Shown: piece by piece, positions 49,880-62,099 of the stretch
How the letters are laid out: each line of letters opens with the position of its first letter
Numbering within the stretch: position 1 is the first letter of the stretch
NCBI GenBank assembly: GCA_035578155.1
Contig: JAPWDM010000005.1
Location: 51,838,454 to 51,902,453, forward strand
Length of the DNA: 64,000 bases
Source: Brachynemurus nebulosus
Taxonomy: Eukaryota > Arthropoda > Insecta > Neuroptera > Myrmeleontidae
Reading direction: 5' to 3'
Program-made: the position numbers and the translations under genes
Notes under the pieces: generated by a model
The model's database searches: none
What the model was told of the DNA's origin: nothing
What the model saw: only the letters and a program-made list of their open reading frames with translations

Positions 49880-50535
49880 CAACACTTTCTGAACTATTAG
49901 AGAAATGTGTAAAAACTAATTCTTTAATTCTAAATAGAATTCTTGTAGCCTGGAATAATCTCCGCCATTAATTACAATAACATTAAGTCGTGTAATATGA
50001 AATGTCATTTTCCGACCATTTGACCAACTATATGTATTTCAGATAAATATTGACACATTTTTAATGGTTAAGGAAATGGTTAAAAGCAATTTTTTAATAT
50101 TAAATAGAATCTTTATGGCCTGGAATCATTTCCACTGTTTACTGAAATAACATGTAATATGAAATGTCGTTTTTCGACCACTTGATGATGTACCATGTAT
50201 TTCAGATAAATATCGGCACTTTTTTTAAACATTAAAGAAATGTTTAAAAATAATTCTTTAATTTTAAATAGAATTTCTGTAGTTTGGAATAATTTCCGCC
50301 ATTAACTGGAATAACATTAGGTCGTGTAATATGAAATGTCGTTTTCCGACCACTCGGTCTACCATGTGACTTGGAAAAAATATCGACACTTTTTTAACCA
50401 TTAGGAAGATATTTAAAAGTAATTTCTTTAATTTTCAACAGAATTTATTAATATTGGAATCATTCCCGCGATTAGTTGGAATGACATTAGGTCGTTTTCT
50501 ATGAAATGTGGTTTTCCGGCCATTTGGTAACCGAT
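49880..50535 (-). repeat. Tandem repeat of about 164-170 bp, four units
   Basis: A phase mark (GAAT before a TGGAAT, 49937, 50107, 50271, 50441) returns at 170, 164 and 170 bases. Each unit holds AATATGAAATGTCGTTTTCC or a variant, and TTTCAGATAAATAT. On the minus strand three of four units can be read as GRKTTFHITRPNVIP-like peptide followed by NGGNYS; one unit has a deletion and stops separate the units. The block at 50435-50686 on the minus strand continues this peptide upstream (83 codons). Whether this was once coding is open. Confidence 0.8.
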
Positions 50536-50819
50536 ATGTCCCCATCAAGCTAGTCCCACCAATTCCTTTTTTCCAGACATAAAGAGGTTGTGTCATACTA
50601 TTTGGATATAAAGTTAGCCTCGCCGTTTTATTCTTTAAAACAAAAAATGTGCTCGATTGTTCTTGACGTGTGCTTTCATATGTCATAAATAGAAAAATTG
50701 AATTCCCAAGTATGTGATTTTTATTGCCAAAAAACCTTCTTTTTTATAAATCGAGTCTTGTTACTTTCTTTTTTTTAAAGCAAAAAATAAAAAAAATTAT
50801 AAAAATTTTTGGAATTCAT

Positions 50820-50903
50820 TGTAATCCACACATAATTCTGCGAACTGGTGAGATACTTTCGTGACCCGGCTCAGATCAGCGGACCGGCGATTGAGAAACG
50901 CTG
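50820..50903 (-). mobile_element. hAT-like terminal fragment
   Basis: Read on the minus strand from 50903: CAGCGTTTCTCAATCGCCGG, then TCCGCTGATCTGAGCC. The CAGxGTTTCTCAA start is a common hAT end. I found no matching opposite end or octamer duplication. Confidence 0.45.
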
Positions 50904-51277
50904 ACGTAGGGAAGACCATCGTTTCTGCGATTTTCAGGCCCCAATTACTCTGAGGGAAACACTTAAACAGTTACCTTCCTTATTAGAACCGAAAAAATGT
51001 TGAAATTTTACAAGGTTAAAGTAACAACATACTTCAAAACAGTAGTTTTTTAAGGCTTTTCAATATAGTTTTTCTTAAGTAAACCATCTACTCCTAAAGC
51101 ACAAAATTAATTTAATTCGTTGTTACCTTTGAAGAGAAAAGCTTTTTTTTTATTGACTATTTTTGTGGCTTTTATTCATAAATACTTACAGATCAATCCC
51201 TTATCAGTTAGGTAGTGGTACCAAGTCCGCGGTCTCAGCAGGTTTTGAAAAATAAAAACCGGTCTGACAAATCCTAC
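50904..51277. other. Non-genic spacer
   Basis: Nothing recognised. Confidence 0.4.
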
Positions 51278-51960
51278 TATAGTATATTTTTTTAGTTTAG
51301 AAATGACGTCATTATCATCTCTTTTCAATTTATGATGCTAGCTGTCCTTTAAAAAAATTATACGATACTGATCCTTAAAATAGTACATAAATTAAGTTGA
51401 TTTTCAATTTTTCTATTTCTCTCTTATTCCAGTTGTCAAATTATATAAGATTTTACTTACGGATTTGTGTATACCGACTGAAAGTAAGAAAGAAATAACA
51501 TACCATTTAGTTAGGTACTATTAAATAATTTTTAACAAGAAAACCAAAAAAAGGATGTATTATTTTTTATTTGACCCACCTATTTCAATTCATATTTTTA
51601 TGATACCTCGGTAGTAAGGTACCACAGTAAGGTATCATAAAAATATGAATTGAAATGGGTGGATCAAATAAAAAATAATACATCCTTTTTTTGGTTTTCT
51701 TGTTAAAAATTATTTAATAGTACCTAACTAAATGGTATGTTATTTCTTTCTTACTTTCAGTCGGTATACACAAATCCGTAAGTGAAATCTTATATAATTT
51801 GACAACTGGAATAAGAGAGAAATAGAAAAAATGAAAATCAACCTAATTTATGTACTATTTTAAGGATCAGTATCGTATAATTTTTTTAAAGGACAGCTGG
51901 CATCATAAATTGAAAATAGATGATAATGACGTCATTTCTAAACTAAAAAAATATACTATA
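51278..51960. mobile_element. 330-bp-arm near-perfect inverted repeat
   Basis: The arms 51278-51607 and 51631-51960 are inverse copies with only a few visible mismatches and no large gap. They share GACGTCAT, CCGACTGAAAGTAAGAAAGA and ACCAAAAAAAGGATG. The loop is 23 bases (TCGGTAGTAAGGTACCACAG). The ends GTATATTTTTTTAG are bordered by TATA, so a TA-inserting foldback MITE is likely. A transcript through it would form a long duplex. Confidence 0.9.
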
Positions 51961-52010
51961 CCTACTTACGTTATGAGCGTTATTCCGCTATTAAATATCT
52001 TATACAAATT

Positions 52011-52461
52011 TTAACAATTTTTTAAACCTGATTTTCCAATTAATTTAATTATTAATTTATCCAAAGAGATGTATAGGAGATGTACTCCGACTATCTTCCA
52101 TAGAATAAAATGTTTCTTTATTTTTGTCCAGAAATTTTTCGGTATATTTTATACCTTCTTCAGTACTTAATTTTATCAAAAATAATGTCAAGTTATTCCT
52201 TCCATGTTGGAATGTTGGTACAAAGAAAAAAAATCGAATCTAAAAAAGAATGTTTTCTATTAAAAATTTTAAAAATAATGATTACAGATTTATGTTTGAA
52301 CACTGAAGAAGGTATAAAATATACCGAAAAATTTCTGGACAAAAATAAAGAAACATTTTATTCTATGGAAGATAGTCGGAGTATTATTTCCAATCCTACA
52401 TCTCCTTGGATAAATTAATAATTAAATTAATTGGGAACTCAGGTTTAAAAAATTGTTAAAA
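52011..52461. repeat. Inverted repeat with coding-like right arm
   Basis: The left arm (52011-52164) and right arm (52301-52461) are inverse copies over about 155 bp, with a loop of about 137 bp. Shared blocks include ACTCCGACTATCTTCCATAG and ACCTTCTTCAGT. A plus-strand frame is open from 52110 to 52418. Its loop and right-arm part (MSSYSFHVGMLVQRKKIESK ... NTEEGIKYTEKFLDKN ... MEDSRSIISNPTSPWIN) is rich in charged residues and more protein-like than the usual chance frames here. I do not recognise it. It lies only 50 bp from the hairpin at 51278-51960. Confidence 0.7.
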
Positions 52462-53374
52462 TAATTACATATATCCCAAAAAACCATATTACATATCTTA
52501 TACAAAAATATGATAAAACACCCGAATATGAACAACAAAATTTCATCGTATATAGATTAATATAATTTTTACAAATAGATGAGAATAATAATCGCAAGTG
52601 TATAAAAAAGAGTTTCAAAAATATACAAACAATATTTTTCGTGGCAATTTTTTTGTCCACACGGCATTTAGCTTCCGTTTAGTTATTGTATAATTGTGTT
52701 ATGCATTTGATAGTCGGTGTATTTGCTCGCATGAATGTGTCTGTAAGTACACACAATGTATTCTACCTACATAGTTGGATTGTGTTCCTTTATATAATAA
52801 CAAACATGTATATACACATACAAAACATTAATACATACATAGGAGTGCATCCATAATAAACAAATACATACAAACATGATAACGTGACTAGGATCATTAA
52901 TTTTTTGTTATGGTAATTTTCAATGAAAAAGTTTTTTGTTGGCCAATTTTTTGATTAAATAATCGTCAGTTTGGATTGTTGGATTGGTGGTTCATTTTTC
53001 CCCACTGTTTTTCAGTGTTTCGTGTTTTGTATTTAATTTAATAATTATTTTCAAATTATATTTAATTTATATCAATTTAAAAGTTTTTCAAATGGGAAAT
53101 TCCGGATTTTTCATGATATGTCGTAACCAATATCTATGTTTTCATGATAGTCAGTCAATAAGTTATCTAGTGAGTATTGAATGACTACGAAACTAATTTA
53201 AGGAAGCTTACATTAAATATGTGCAGTCAGATGGATGATCATGTATATATTTAAGCACTGAAATTCAAGTCAGAAATCAAGCGGAAATTCGAAATAGCGG
53301 GGTATTCATATTTTTGGTGTTACCAAGCAAAGTCCTACTGCTGAAGTCATTGGATCATTAATTCAGATTTGTTT
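52462..53374. other. Spacer with a first-exon candidate
   Basis: An ATG at 53092 opens MGNSGFFMICRNQYLCFHDS, continuing six more codons to TTATCTA/GTGAGT at 53170, a good donor-like site. Upstream are two TCAGT initiator-like motifs (about 52967 and 53012). No downstream exon is recognised. Confidence 0.25.
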
Positions 53375-53841
53375 TATGTATCTTTACTTTGGAGAGGAAA
53401 GGCAATTCTCTAGTTCTCGTTTTGATTTACATCATTTTAAATGTTACTATTAGGTATTATATTTTGAGCACCATTCTTCAATCTTACGACACTTGTTTCG
53501 GATTCCGTCATCAGGTTTAACATATTTCTGCCACTGTTTTTTCTGGATAAAGTAACACAATTTAGTAATAATGACCATAAATTTAGAAGTTCTGGAACTA
53601 GCGACCAAAGTATTGTTATCTGGGTAGTTGTTCAAACGAGGGAATTTTGGACGGCCCAACGCATTTTGTATATTAATATTTTGAAAAATACATTTTTTCT
53701 AGATGGAAACTGTAAACCATTACTGCATCTAACTGGTCACTCAAAATAACACGATTTCGAAATATATTTTTTATAAAAAATGACACTTAAAATGTAAAAT
53801 TCTCAGTCTCCTGGTATGTCTCCTCTCCAAAGTAAAACATA
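53375..53841 (-). mobile_element. Degenerate DNA element with TTTACTTTGGAGAGGA inverted ends
   Basis: TATGTATCTTTACTTTGGAG at the left and TATGTTTTACTTTGGAGAGG inverted at the right frame a 467-bp segment. It contains a protein-like frame on the minus strand. CTCAGTCTCCTGG near its right end (53802) recurs at 54190 (one change), 54366 and 54381, so the element may extend further to the right. No target duplication is secure. Confidence 0.4.
53450..53701 (-). pseudogene. Protein-like remnant, unrecognised
   Basis: On the minus strand a frame of 83 codons between stops reads KKCIFQNINIQNALGRPKFP and continues through DNNTLVASSRTSKFM, KLCYFIQKKQWQKYV and DDGIRNKCRKIEEWCSKYNT to a stop. Codon and residue composition (charged, Trp- and Cys-containing, no long homopolymers) look like a real protein C-terminus rather than chance. 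I cannot name the family. Because it lies between inverted ends, a transposase or a captured host exon are both possible. Confidence 0.35.
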
Positions 53842-54287
53842 GCAGACTAAATAATTATTTTTTCTGAATGTATAAAAAAAAATTTATACTGCAGTAGTTA
53901 TCTATAATATTGGTACTTTTCTATTGTATAAATAACTTTTGAATTTTTTTGTATTTTCTTTAAGAAATATTCTATTGAATTTTGTCTCCCGAACTTTGCA
54001 TCATTCTCCTATCAAACCAAAACACTTAAAAATATAAAAAATTTATATTCCGATTAAATCATCGTTTGTCATAGTAATTAACTGAAATATAATAAATAAA
54101 ATAAAGTACATGTTTTACTTAATTTAAGGTTGTATCAACTAATTCAGTTAACATTGTAAGTGAGATGGTACTCGGTCCAGTCAATTTCTCAGTATCCTGG
54201 TCACCATTTTCGTGAAAAATACTGTGGATTTAAGAAAGTTTTCAGTTGTATGAGTTGTAAATATGTTGTATTAGAATAATGGACCTG

Positions 54288-54318
<31 letters not shown>

Positions 54319-54711
54319 TTTATACGAAACGTTTTTTAGCCGATTTTTAAAGAATATTGAAGAATTCTCAGTCTCCTGGTCTCAGTCTCCTGGCAGCTCC
54401 AAAACCGGAATTAAACTTAAATAATGTAAATAAATTAGGTGTCATTAGTATACTGTAATAAATGACTCCGTATATTTTTTAATAAAAAATAAATTCCCTT
54501 TTTTTCTGTATAATATATACTATATAATTAATATAACTACTGATACATATACTACTAATATAATATATAATACGTATTAAACTGTTGTAAATGACTTAAA
54601 ATATTTTTTAATAAATAATAAATTCGCTAATTTTTATTTTTTTATTTATTTATTTATTTAGTTTTTTTTAAATTTTTTTTTTAATTTATAGGTATATACA
54701 CTATATAACTA

Positions 54712-54796
<85 letters not shown>

Positions 54797-57116
54797 TACT
54801 AATATAATATATAATATATATTAAATAAATAATAAATTGTTTAATAATTAAAAATTTAATAATAAAAATAATAAAAATTTAATAATAATATTAAAGTTAA
54901 TAAATTGTTTAATAGTTTAATAAATTGTGCTTAATAATGAAAATGAATATAAGAAATTCTCTTGTGTTAATTTTAGTTTTTTACTCATTTTTTCACCTTC
55001 CTGGATGTCTTTTTTTATAATGGCCATAAAATTTATAATTTTTAATTTTTTGACTGGCCACTTTCTAACAGTGTAAAAAATGTCATCAACTTGAAATAAA
55101 ACTATTTTCCAAAGCTTATGCATGAAAAAAATGTGTGGCCGGAATTAAGTCCATTTTCGTCCCTCGTTTGAAGAACTACCCATATATCAATATTATCCAA
55201 ACATAAGTAAGAAAACAAGAGAAAATAAGCCAAATAATTTTTCATAGATACCTTTTCTAAGCTAAATGTTTACGAATTTTTATGTTGAATAAATACAATG
55301 ATGACTTGAGCTTTTGTTTATAAAATATGAGATATTTTAGCTTCGATCGTTTCGAATAACAGTTTTGAATATACATTAAATCATACTACATATGTATATG
55401 TAATAGTTTCTTAACTATACAAAAGGATAATTATTTAAGGGATTTTAGGAAAGGGGACGGTAATATGTTTGTATTTAAATCAGACACGATCCTTTGTGAG
55501 AGTTTGCAATTCATGTCAGATGCAATTAGGTCGAATCCAATTTCTGATAAAACGATACATTTCTAGTTAATTCCTAGGGAGTCCAAACCATAAAATGTTG
55601 ATGATATCTTGTAGATATTTTCGCGAAAACGTCAAATCCAGTAGGTTCATAATACACACCTATAATACATACCTAAATAATCTTCTGTTGAGAATATCTA
55701 CATAGGTTTGTGTCCCCCAGCACTTCCACCATTAAATATAGTTGGGCTACTGTAACGCTATTTTTGTGATAATTAAGCTGAGTTGGTTAGAATCCAACAG
55801 CGAAGCCATATACGGGTTGCCCCGTTTTGATGTATACATACAATTTACATGCTAATTGATAATATTGAATACTTGTAAAGAAAAAATTGCCACAATCGGG
55901 TTTTGGATGAAATAAAATGAAATATTAGTATCTATTTAATATGATTTTATTACCTATAGCACTTATTGCAATTTTTAGGCAGTTAACATGTACAAATATT
56001 TGTGTAAATATATTTCATTTTTTACTTCTTGTAGGAAAAAATATAATCAAAAATAAACAAAAATTTTATGTAATGTATTCTTGGGATATTCGGAAAAAAA
56101 TACCATTCAAAATCCAAAAATTAGATTATTGTTAAAACGCCGTATTTAATTAGTTATATGATCAGAGTCATATGTGTAAATCATGTATGTAATTATGTGA
56201 AGGTAAAAAAATTCACTTAGTTATTGTTGTTGTCTAATTCAAAATGTAGATATGTAATTACATTTAAAGAAATATTAAATTTATTTACAATTGGTGAAAG
56301 TTATTTCATCAAACAGAATTCATTTTAATTGATTCCTATATATAAACTTTCAATTAATAATTCTAAACCATAAAAAAGATTGACTGTTAAAATTTATTTT
56401 ACAATTCATAAAAATAAATTTAGAAATATTTCAAGAATTTTTATCAACTTTCAATTTTGCAAAAATAGACCGGTTCAGTAAATTCAAAGTTTAAGAAATG
56501 TATTTGGAGAATATCAGATTTTTATCTTCAGTTTCTCATACTTATCTAAGTTGGAATTTTCTAGTTACTTCATCATTAAGAAGCAAGCTTTTCCTCTACA
56601 CTCAAAATTTTAGGGCGACATTTTTCAACAATTTTGCATTGAAAGATCAATTGTAGCAAGGAAATACAAATTTTGGGACAAATTGTATACAGATTGAAAT
56701 ATAATTTAGAAAATAGTTAAAATTATTAACGTGCAACCCACAAAACTGGATATTGATTATTTCAAGCCTATACAAGTTTTTAATTAAAAGTTATTTTGGA
56801 CTAGAAAAGGCGTAAAGGTCAAATGGCCTTGCATTTTAATTGACTAGTACCTACTTGAATTAGTGAGCCGAAGTTGAATCCCCAAAACTTTTGATGGTTT
56901 TCTACAATACATCCTCAGATTTTCAGTTGAATACCACCATACGCACTTCTATATTTTTACCACATTTTAAGTGTTTTACATATGTAAAATTTTTTTTTTC
57001 GACAAAATTTCCAAAAATAGTTTTAATATAATTTATTATTTTTTCCAATATTACATAATAATCTAATTTTTACTAATATTTTAATACTAATATTTAATAT
57101 CACACAGATTATTGTA
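53842..57116. other. Long non-genic stretch
   Basis: Contains CTCAGTCTCCTGG repeats (54190, 54366, 54381), a T-run of about 31 at 54287, a (TA)n array at 54716-54794, and a single CGAAGCCATATA motif at 55801 like those in the piggyBac-like element. Open frames at 54917-55123 (minus) and 55941-56135 (plus) have no recognisable content. Confidence 0.45.
54716..54794. repeat. (TA)n microsatellite
   Basis: TA run with one G interruption (ATGTAT), flanked by ACTACTAATATAATATA-like repeats on both sides. Confidence 0.93.
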
Positions 57117-57124
57117 TATAAAAC

Positions 57125-57283
57125 TAGAGCCGGATATGCATACGGGTACTTGGGGCACGTGCCCCGGGAGCCCCACATAAAAGTGACCTCTACAAAAACG
57201 AATAGAAAATAAGCGCTATTTCGTATTTTTTCTTTTTGCTCGCCAACTAAATTTTTTCGGGAAAATTTGAAAATCCGGGCCTG
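57125..57283. mobile_element. hAT-type MITE
   Basis: It begins TAGAGCCGGATATGC and ends CCGGGCCTG, bordered by TATAAAAC and TATTAAAC (7 of 8 matching). TTGGGGCACGTGCCCCGGG inside and AGAGCCGGAT at the start resemble the element at 32459-32678. 159 bp, no frame. Confidence 0.72.
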
Positions 57284-57595
57284 TATTAAACTAATGTCAA
57301 TATACTTTTTCTACAGCTATTTATTTAAGCCAGGCCGACAAGAGGCTGGGGCAGGCGAGGTTGTAGCCCTAGAGCCCGGGCTTGAAGAGAGAGCCTGTAG
57401 CTGTTGGTAGTGGGCCCAGGACAAGTAAAACGATTTTGTCTTGCTCATAACTTTTTTTTAGGGTTAGAATTTTTTATAAATATGATTTATTCTCAAGGCT
57501 TGCCATTTCTCTCTACGGCCCTGTTCATTTGACAGATTCTAATTGTCCAATTTGTTACTATATTTCATTATTTATATTTATTTTTTTCCTTAATA

Positions 57596-57800
57596 CATTG
57601 GACTCTCGATTCTGTCACATAAATGTTGGAGCCAGGGTGGGGAGGGCCAGACTCGAGAATGACTGTTCAGTGGTGGTTCACTTTCAATTCTTGTAGCATA
57701 TAAAATCGTGGTTTCATTAGACTAAATAATTATTGTTTAATGTAAATCATTAACCCCACCCTGGCCCCAACATTTATGTGACAGAATCGAGAGTCCAATG
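57596..57800. mobile_element. pogo-type MITE with ~50-bp perfect inverted ends
   Basis: CATTGGACTCTCGATTCTGT and the following TCACATAAATGTTGG appear at both ends in inverse orientation with one or two changes, bordered by TA (57594-57595 and 57801-57802). The TTGGACTCTCGATT start resembles pogo/Tigger MITEs. The 205 bp encode nothing. Confidence 0.88.
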
Positions 57801-58074
57801 TATTTATAATTTTAAATTATTCAAAATTACAAAAAATAGTATATGCATCACGGAACTAAAGTGTTTCCTTGATCTCTCATGTGAATTTTGCGCTCGGGCC
57901 TTTACAGGAGGGTCTCTGGCAGCAAATTCTACACTCGGGATTAAAAAAATCAGCCTTTAGTCCCTTGGTGTACATATACTATTTATTTCTAAAATAAATT
58001 ATTTGGGTAGTGTTTGTTACAAATTGACAAGTCAGAAAAATAGACTGATAATTAACTGATTTAATTTTCATTTT

Positions 58075-58666
<592 letters not shown>

Positions 58667-60793
58667 TTTTTCTATGAAACATGTTTTACTGTACTCATCA
58701 AATTTGTTTGTATTTTTAAACGTATTGTTAGTAGATGATTTTTATACAAAATTTTGATACCTTTTGGATCGTAGTCTCTGCATGTGGTCTTTGCTACGTT
58801 TCCCAAAATTTTATTTTGAATTTTTCTTTTTTTTAAACTATAAAATTGCATATAAAAATAAACGCAGCAACATAAAATAATATCCTCTACATATGAAAAC
58901 TGATTTAAGAGTGTCAGGGTCATAAGCTGGTTTATTGTGTATTAGTATATCTATAATACATATACATACATACATACATACATATACTTTATTCACTAAA
59001 CTCCACACACATGCATCCATGAATACATGCATATGTGCAATTGCAATGCCATAATGCAATTGAAGTTAAGAATGCACCAGTGTGCATAAGCCGTGCGACA
59101 AATACATACACTCACATTGAAATTGAATGAGTCGAATATACACTGCATGTTAGTAAGTGCACTGCAAAAGTAGATAGCTAAGCAACCGACCTATGTTTGT
59201 GTTTCCTTCAATTGTTTATTAAATATTTTTTTGATATTCATTTGTTATCTTTTGTTCGAATTTTTGAATTTTCAAATTTTTTGGTACTGTTTGGATTTTT
59301 TGACGAGACATTTTTGAATTGTGAGCGGAAAATTTAACAATTGATTCCCGCCATTTTTGATTACGAATTGTTTATGTTTGTTCTTGTTTTGTTTTTTTCT
59401 TTTTGTTTTTTGTTTTTAGTTTTTTTCTAAATTTAGTTGTGGTTATTATTGCTCTCTAGTGTGAAAAACTGAAATACGTAAAATAACAGTTTTAATTTTG
59501 TGATTTAAATTTTTTTTTTTTAATATTTTATTTTGTGACTGTGTTTTTTCGTTTAAGTTTTTGTTCCTTTAGTGCGAAGATTATTTTTATTTTTTATTTA
59601 TTTATTTTTATTTTTTGACTTTGAGTACAAACATTATAATTATGACTTACATGGTAAGTACTTTTTTTTTTATACTGTTCCAAATATATAATTTTCAAAT
59701 CACATAGATTCAAAAAACCGTTACGCAAGAGCAAATATTTGCGTTTTTTTTTAAGACGAATATAATTTATAATTTTTATGATTAATGGATATGAAAGTAG
59801 ATTAATTTCTTTCATATATTTTAGAAAATCTAAGAACATGGTTATTAGTAGTTGGCATGGTTGTTGTATATACGTATATAGGTCGTTCACCGAATACAAC
59901 TCCATTGGAGCTATATAGATAAAAAAAATTATTACCTTCATAAAATAACATAAAATTTGTTTTGTTGAAAATTTTTAATCAAAATTAATTTCAATCTGAA
60001 TAAGATTTAAGAAAATGTAATTTTATTTTCAATTGATGAAGTGACATCTACAAGCATAACTTTTTAATCTAAAATATCGTTGGAATGACTTAGCGGGTAA
60101 ATTTGACCAAGAAGAAGTAGTTACTAAAATCTAAAATTTTTAAAATTTCAGATATCTTTTAGATTTAGTTAGGCTATTTTCAATGAAATATTTTTATACT
60201 TTTTCTGCTACCATTTTAAAGAATTTTTTAAAATCAGTCGTGTATGGTAATTCTGATAAATATTTTTTCTGAAAAAATGGAGTTATTACATGGCGACATG
60301 TTTAAATGCGCACTTGATAAACTCCCCTCCATTTTACTAATTCCTTAACGGAAGAACATTTAATATGTTATATAATAATATTTTTAATGATTTTATTAAT
60401 AATAAAATAAAATCACATTTTTATGATTTCGCTTTAGATTCCGTTTTCTCTATGAAAAAATTTTTATAACCTCACTTTAGTGTGAGATTAAGTGTAATAG
60501 ATGGAAAGATGATCGAAATTCTTTAATATTTTGCAGATATCTCAAGGGAAGTCATTTTAACCTTGGTACTAAAACGATTTTTAATTTGGGATATGCGTTT
60601 TCGAATTCTAGTTAGGGTAACTTAAATACCTGAGGTAATTATCATATTTTATGCTACTTTTAATTTTTTTTACGACTTCAGTGACAGTGTTTTAATGACG
60701 TATTTATTATTCTTCTTATTTTTTTATTTTATTAAAAATTATTTTAATATTTTTCTATACAATTATAAAAAAAAATTCTATGCAAAATAAATT
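58667..60793. other. Non-genic stretch with a weak exon-start candidate
   Basis: At 59642 an ATG is followed after four codons (MTYM) by GTAAGT at 59654, a good donor. Upstream is a T-rich, promoter-like stretch. No further support. The minus frames at 58672-59941 are not recognised. Confidence 0.3.
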
Positions 60794-60795
60794 TA

Positions 60796-62097
60796 GGATT
60801 GACCGGCGTAATTGTGAATTGGGGTACCTAATTGTGAACGGCGCCTATAATTTCTAAAATAACATTAATATTGTTAAAAATCAACCCTTAGTAAATTTTT
60901 CGGTCCTTTTTTAATATGCCATTAAAATTTCATAACAATTCTCCAAGTATTAGTATCCTTTTTTATAGTTTGGAAAAACCCTTGCAAAATTTTGTGTATC
61001 TTACTTCGACCAATCCTCGAAAAAATTTTTATTTTAAATAAATTTTTTTTAAAGGTAAGAAATGGTTAAAAGTACTCCTAAAGAAGTGGTCTAAACCCTG
61101 AGAGGGTTCCTTATTAACTGCTAAAGAAATTGGACAATTCATTACCAATTCACAATTTCCATATGATTTTAAAATTGTGGGGTAATTGTGAACGTCATTC
61201 ACGAATGCCCCCATTCGGTTAAAAATTTCAGTAGTTTCCATTTCAGAGTTGAAAATGTTGATGAAGATGGTGATGACTTTATTGTACAAGTTTCCGTTGT
61301 ACAAACAATACAAAAAAAAAAATTGTGTAATTGCGATACGTTTTGTGTATCAATCTACGAAATCTTTGCTGTGCTCCCTTACCCAATAAGAACTTACAAA
61401 AACAGAAAAATTACTTGTTTTCAATGTCTCTGTGAGTGTCCAAGGGCAGTAGGATTAATACAAAACCATTTTCTTTTCATTTACAGTATTAGGCCTAATA
61501 GATTTTTGTATTTTATTCATGTAAAGTAAATACATTTCCTTGAAAAAGTCTTATTTTCCTTGTTTTTGTGTGAATACATGTAATTTTTTGATTTTTTATA
61601 TGATAAAATGACAAAATATCATCAAAATATCATTTTTAGCTTGTAATAAATTTGTTCCTACAATTTTTGTTATTTTTATTTAACCTTGAGTTTTTCTACA
61701 AATTTGAGGTATGTGTTACTTGCATTAAACAAAGAGAAATTGTGACCCCTAAAGTATGATGAAAAATTTGAAAGTGAGGTAAATGTGAAGAATTTAAATT
61801 GGGCTTTACTTTGATGTACTTCACTTCTCTTGTAATCCATTTTAAATAATTTTTCTGATGGCATTCACTTTTACCCAAAATTCATAAGATTTGCAAAACC
61901 GCACCGGCGAAATGTGAATGGCGTATAAAATTATCGTTTTTCATACGAATTCGCTGAAAATTTGTGTGCTGCATCCTGAATAATGTAGAATTAAGAATAA
62001 ATCAACCATAATTTGATATATAAAATATAGAAATTACTTAATATAACGCTTTTATCTCAACTCATGAAAATCCATTCACAATTACCCCGGTCAACCC
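60796..62097. mobile_element. 1.3-kb TA-flanked DNA element
   Basis: The left GGATTGACCGGCGTAATTGT and inverted right GGGTTGACCGGGGTAATTGT continue through GAAT, bordered by TA (60794-60795 and 62098-62099). The phrase AATTGTGAACG is repeated inside both ends, and ACCGGCGAAATGTGAATGGC recurs near 61904. The size fits Tc1/mariner/pogo. The 113-codon plus frame at 61188-61529 contains an acidic patch (VENVDEDGDDF) preceded by a TTTCAG acceptor-like site, which might be a transposase remnant. I cannot identify catalytic motifs. Confidence 0.78.
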
Positions 62098-62099
62098 TA

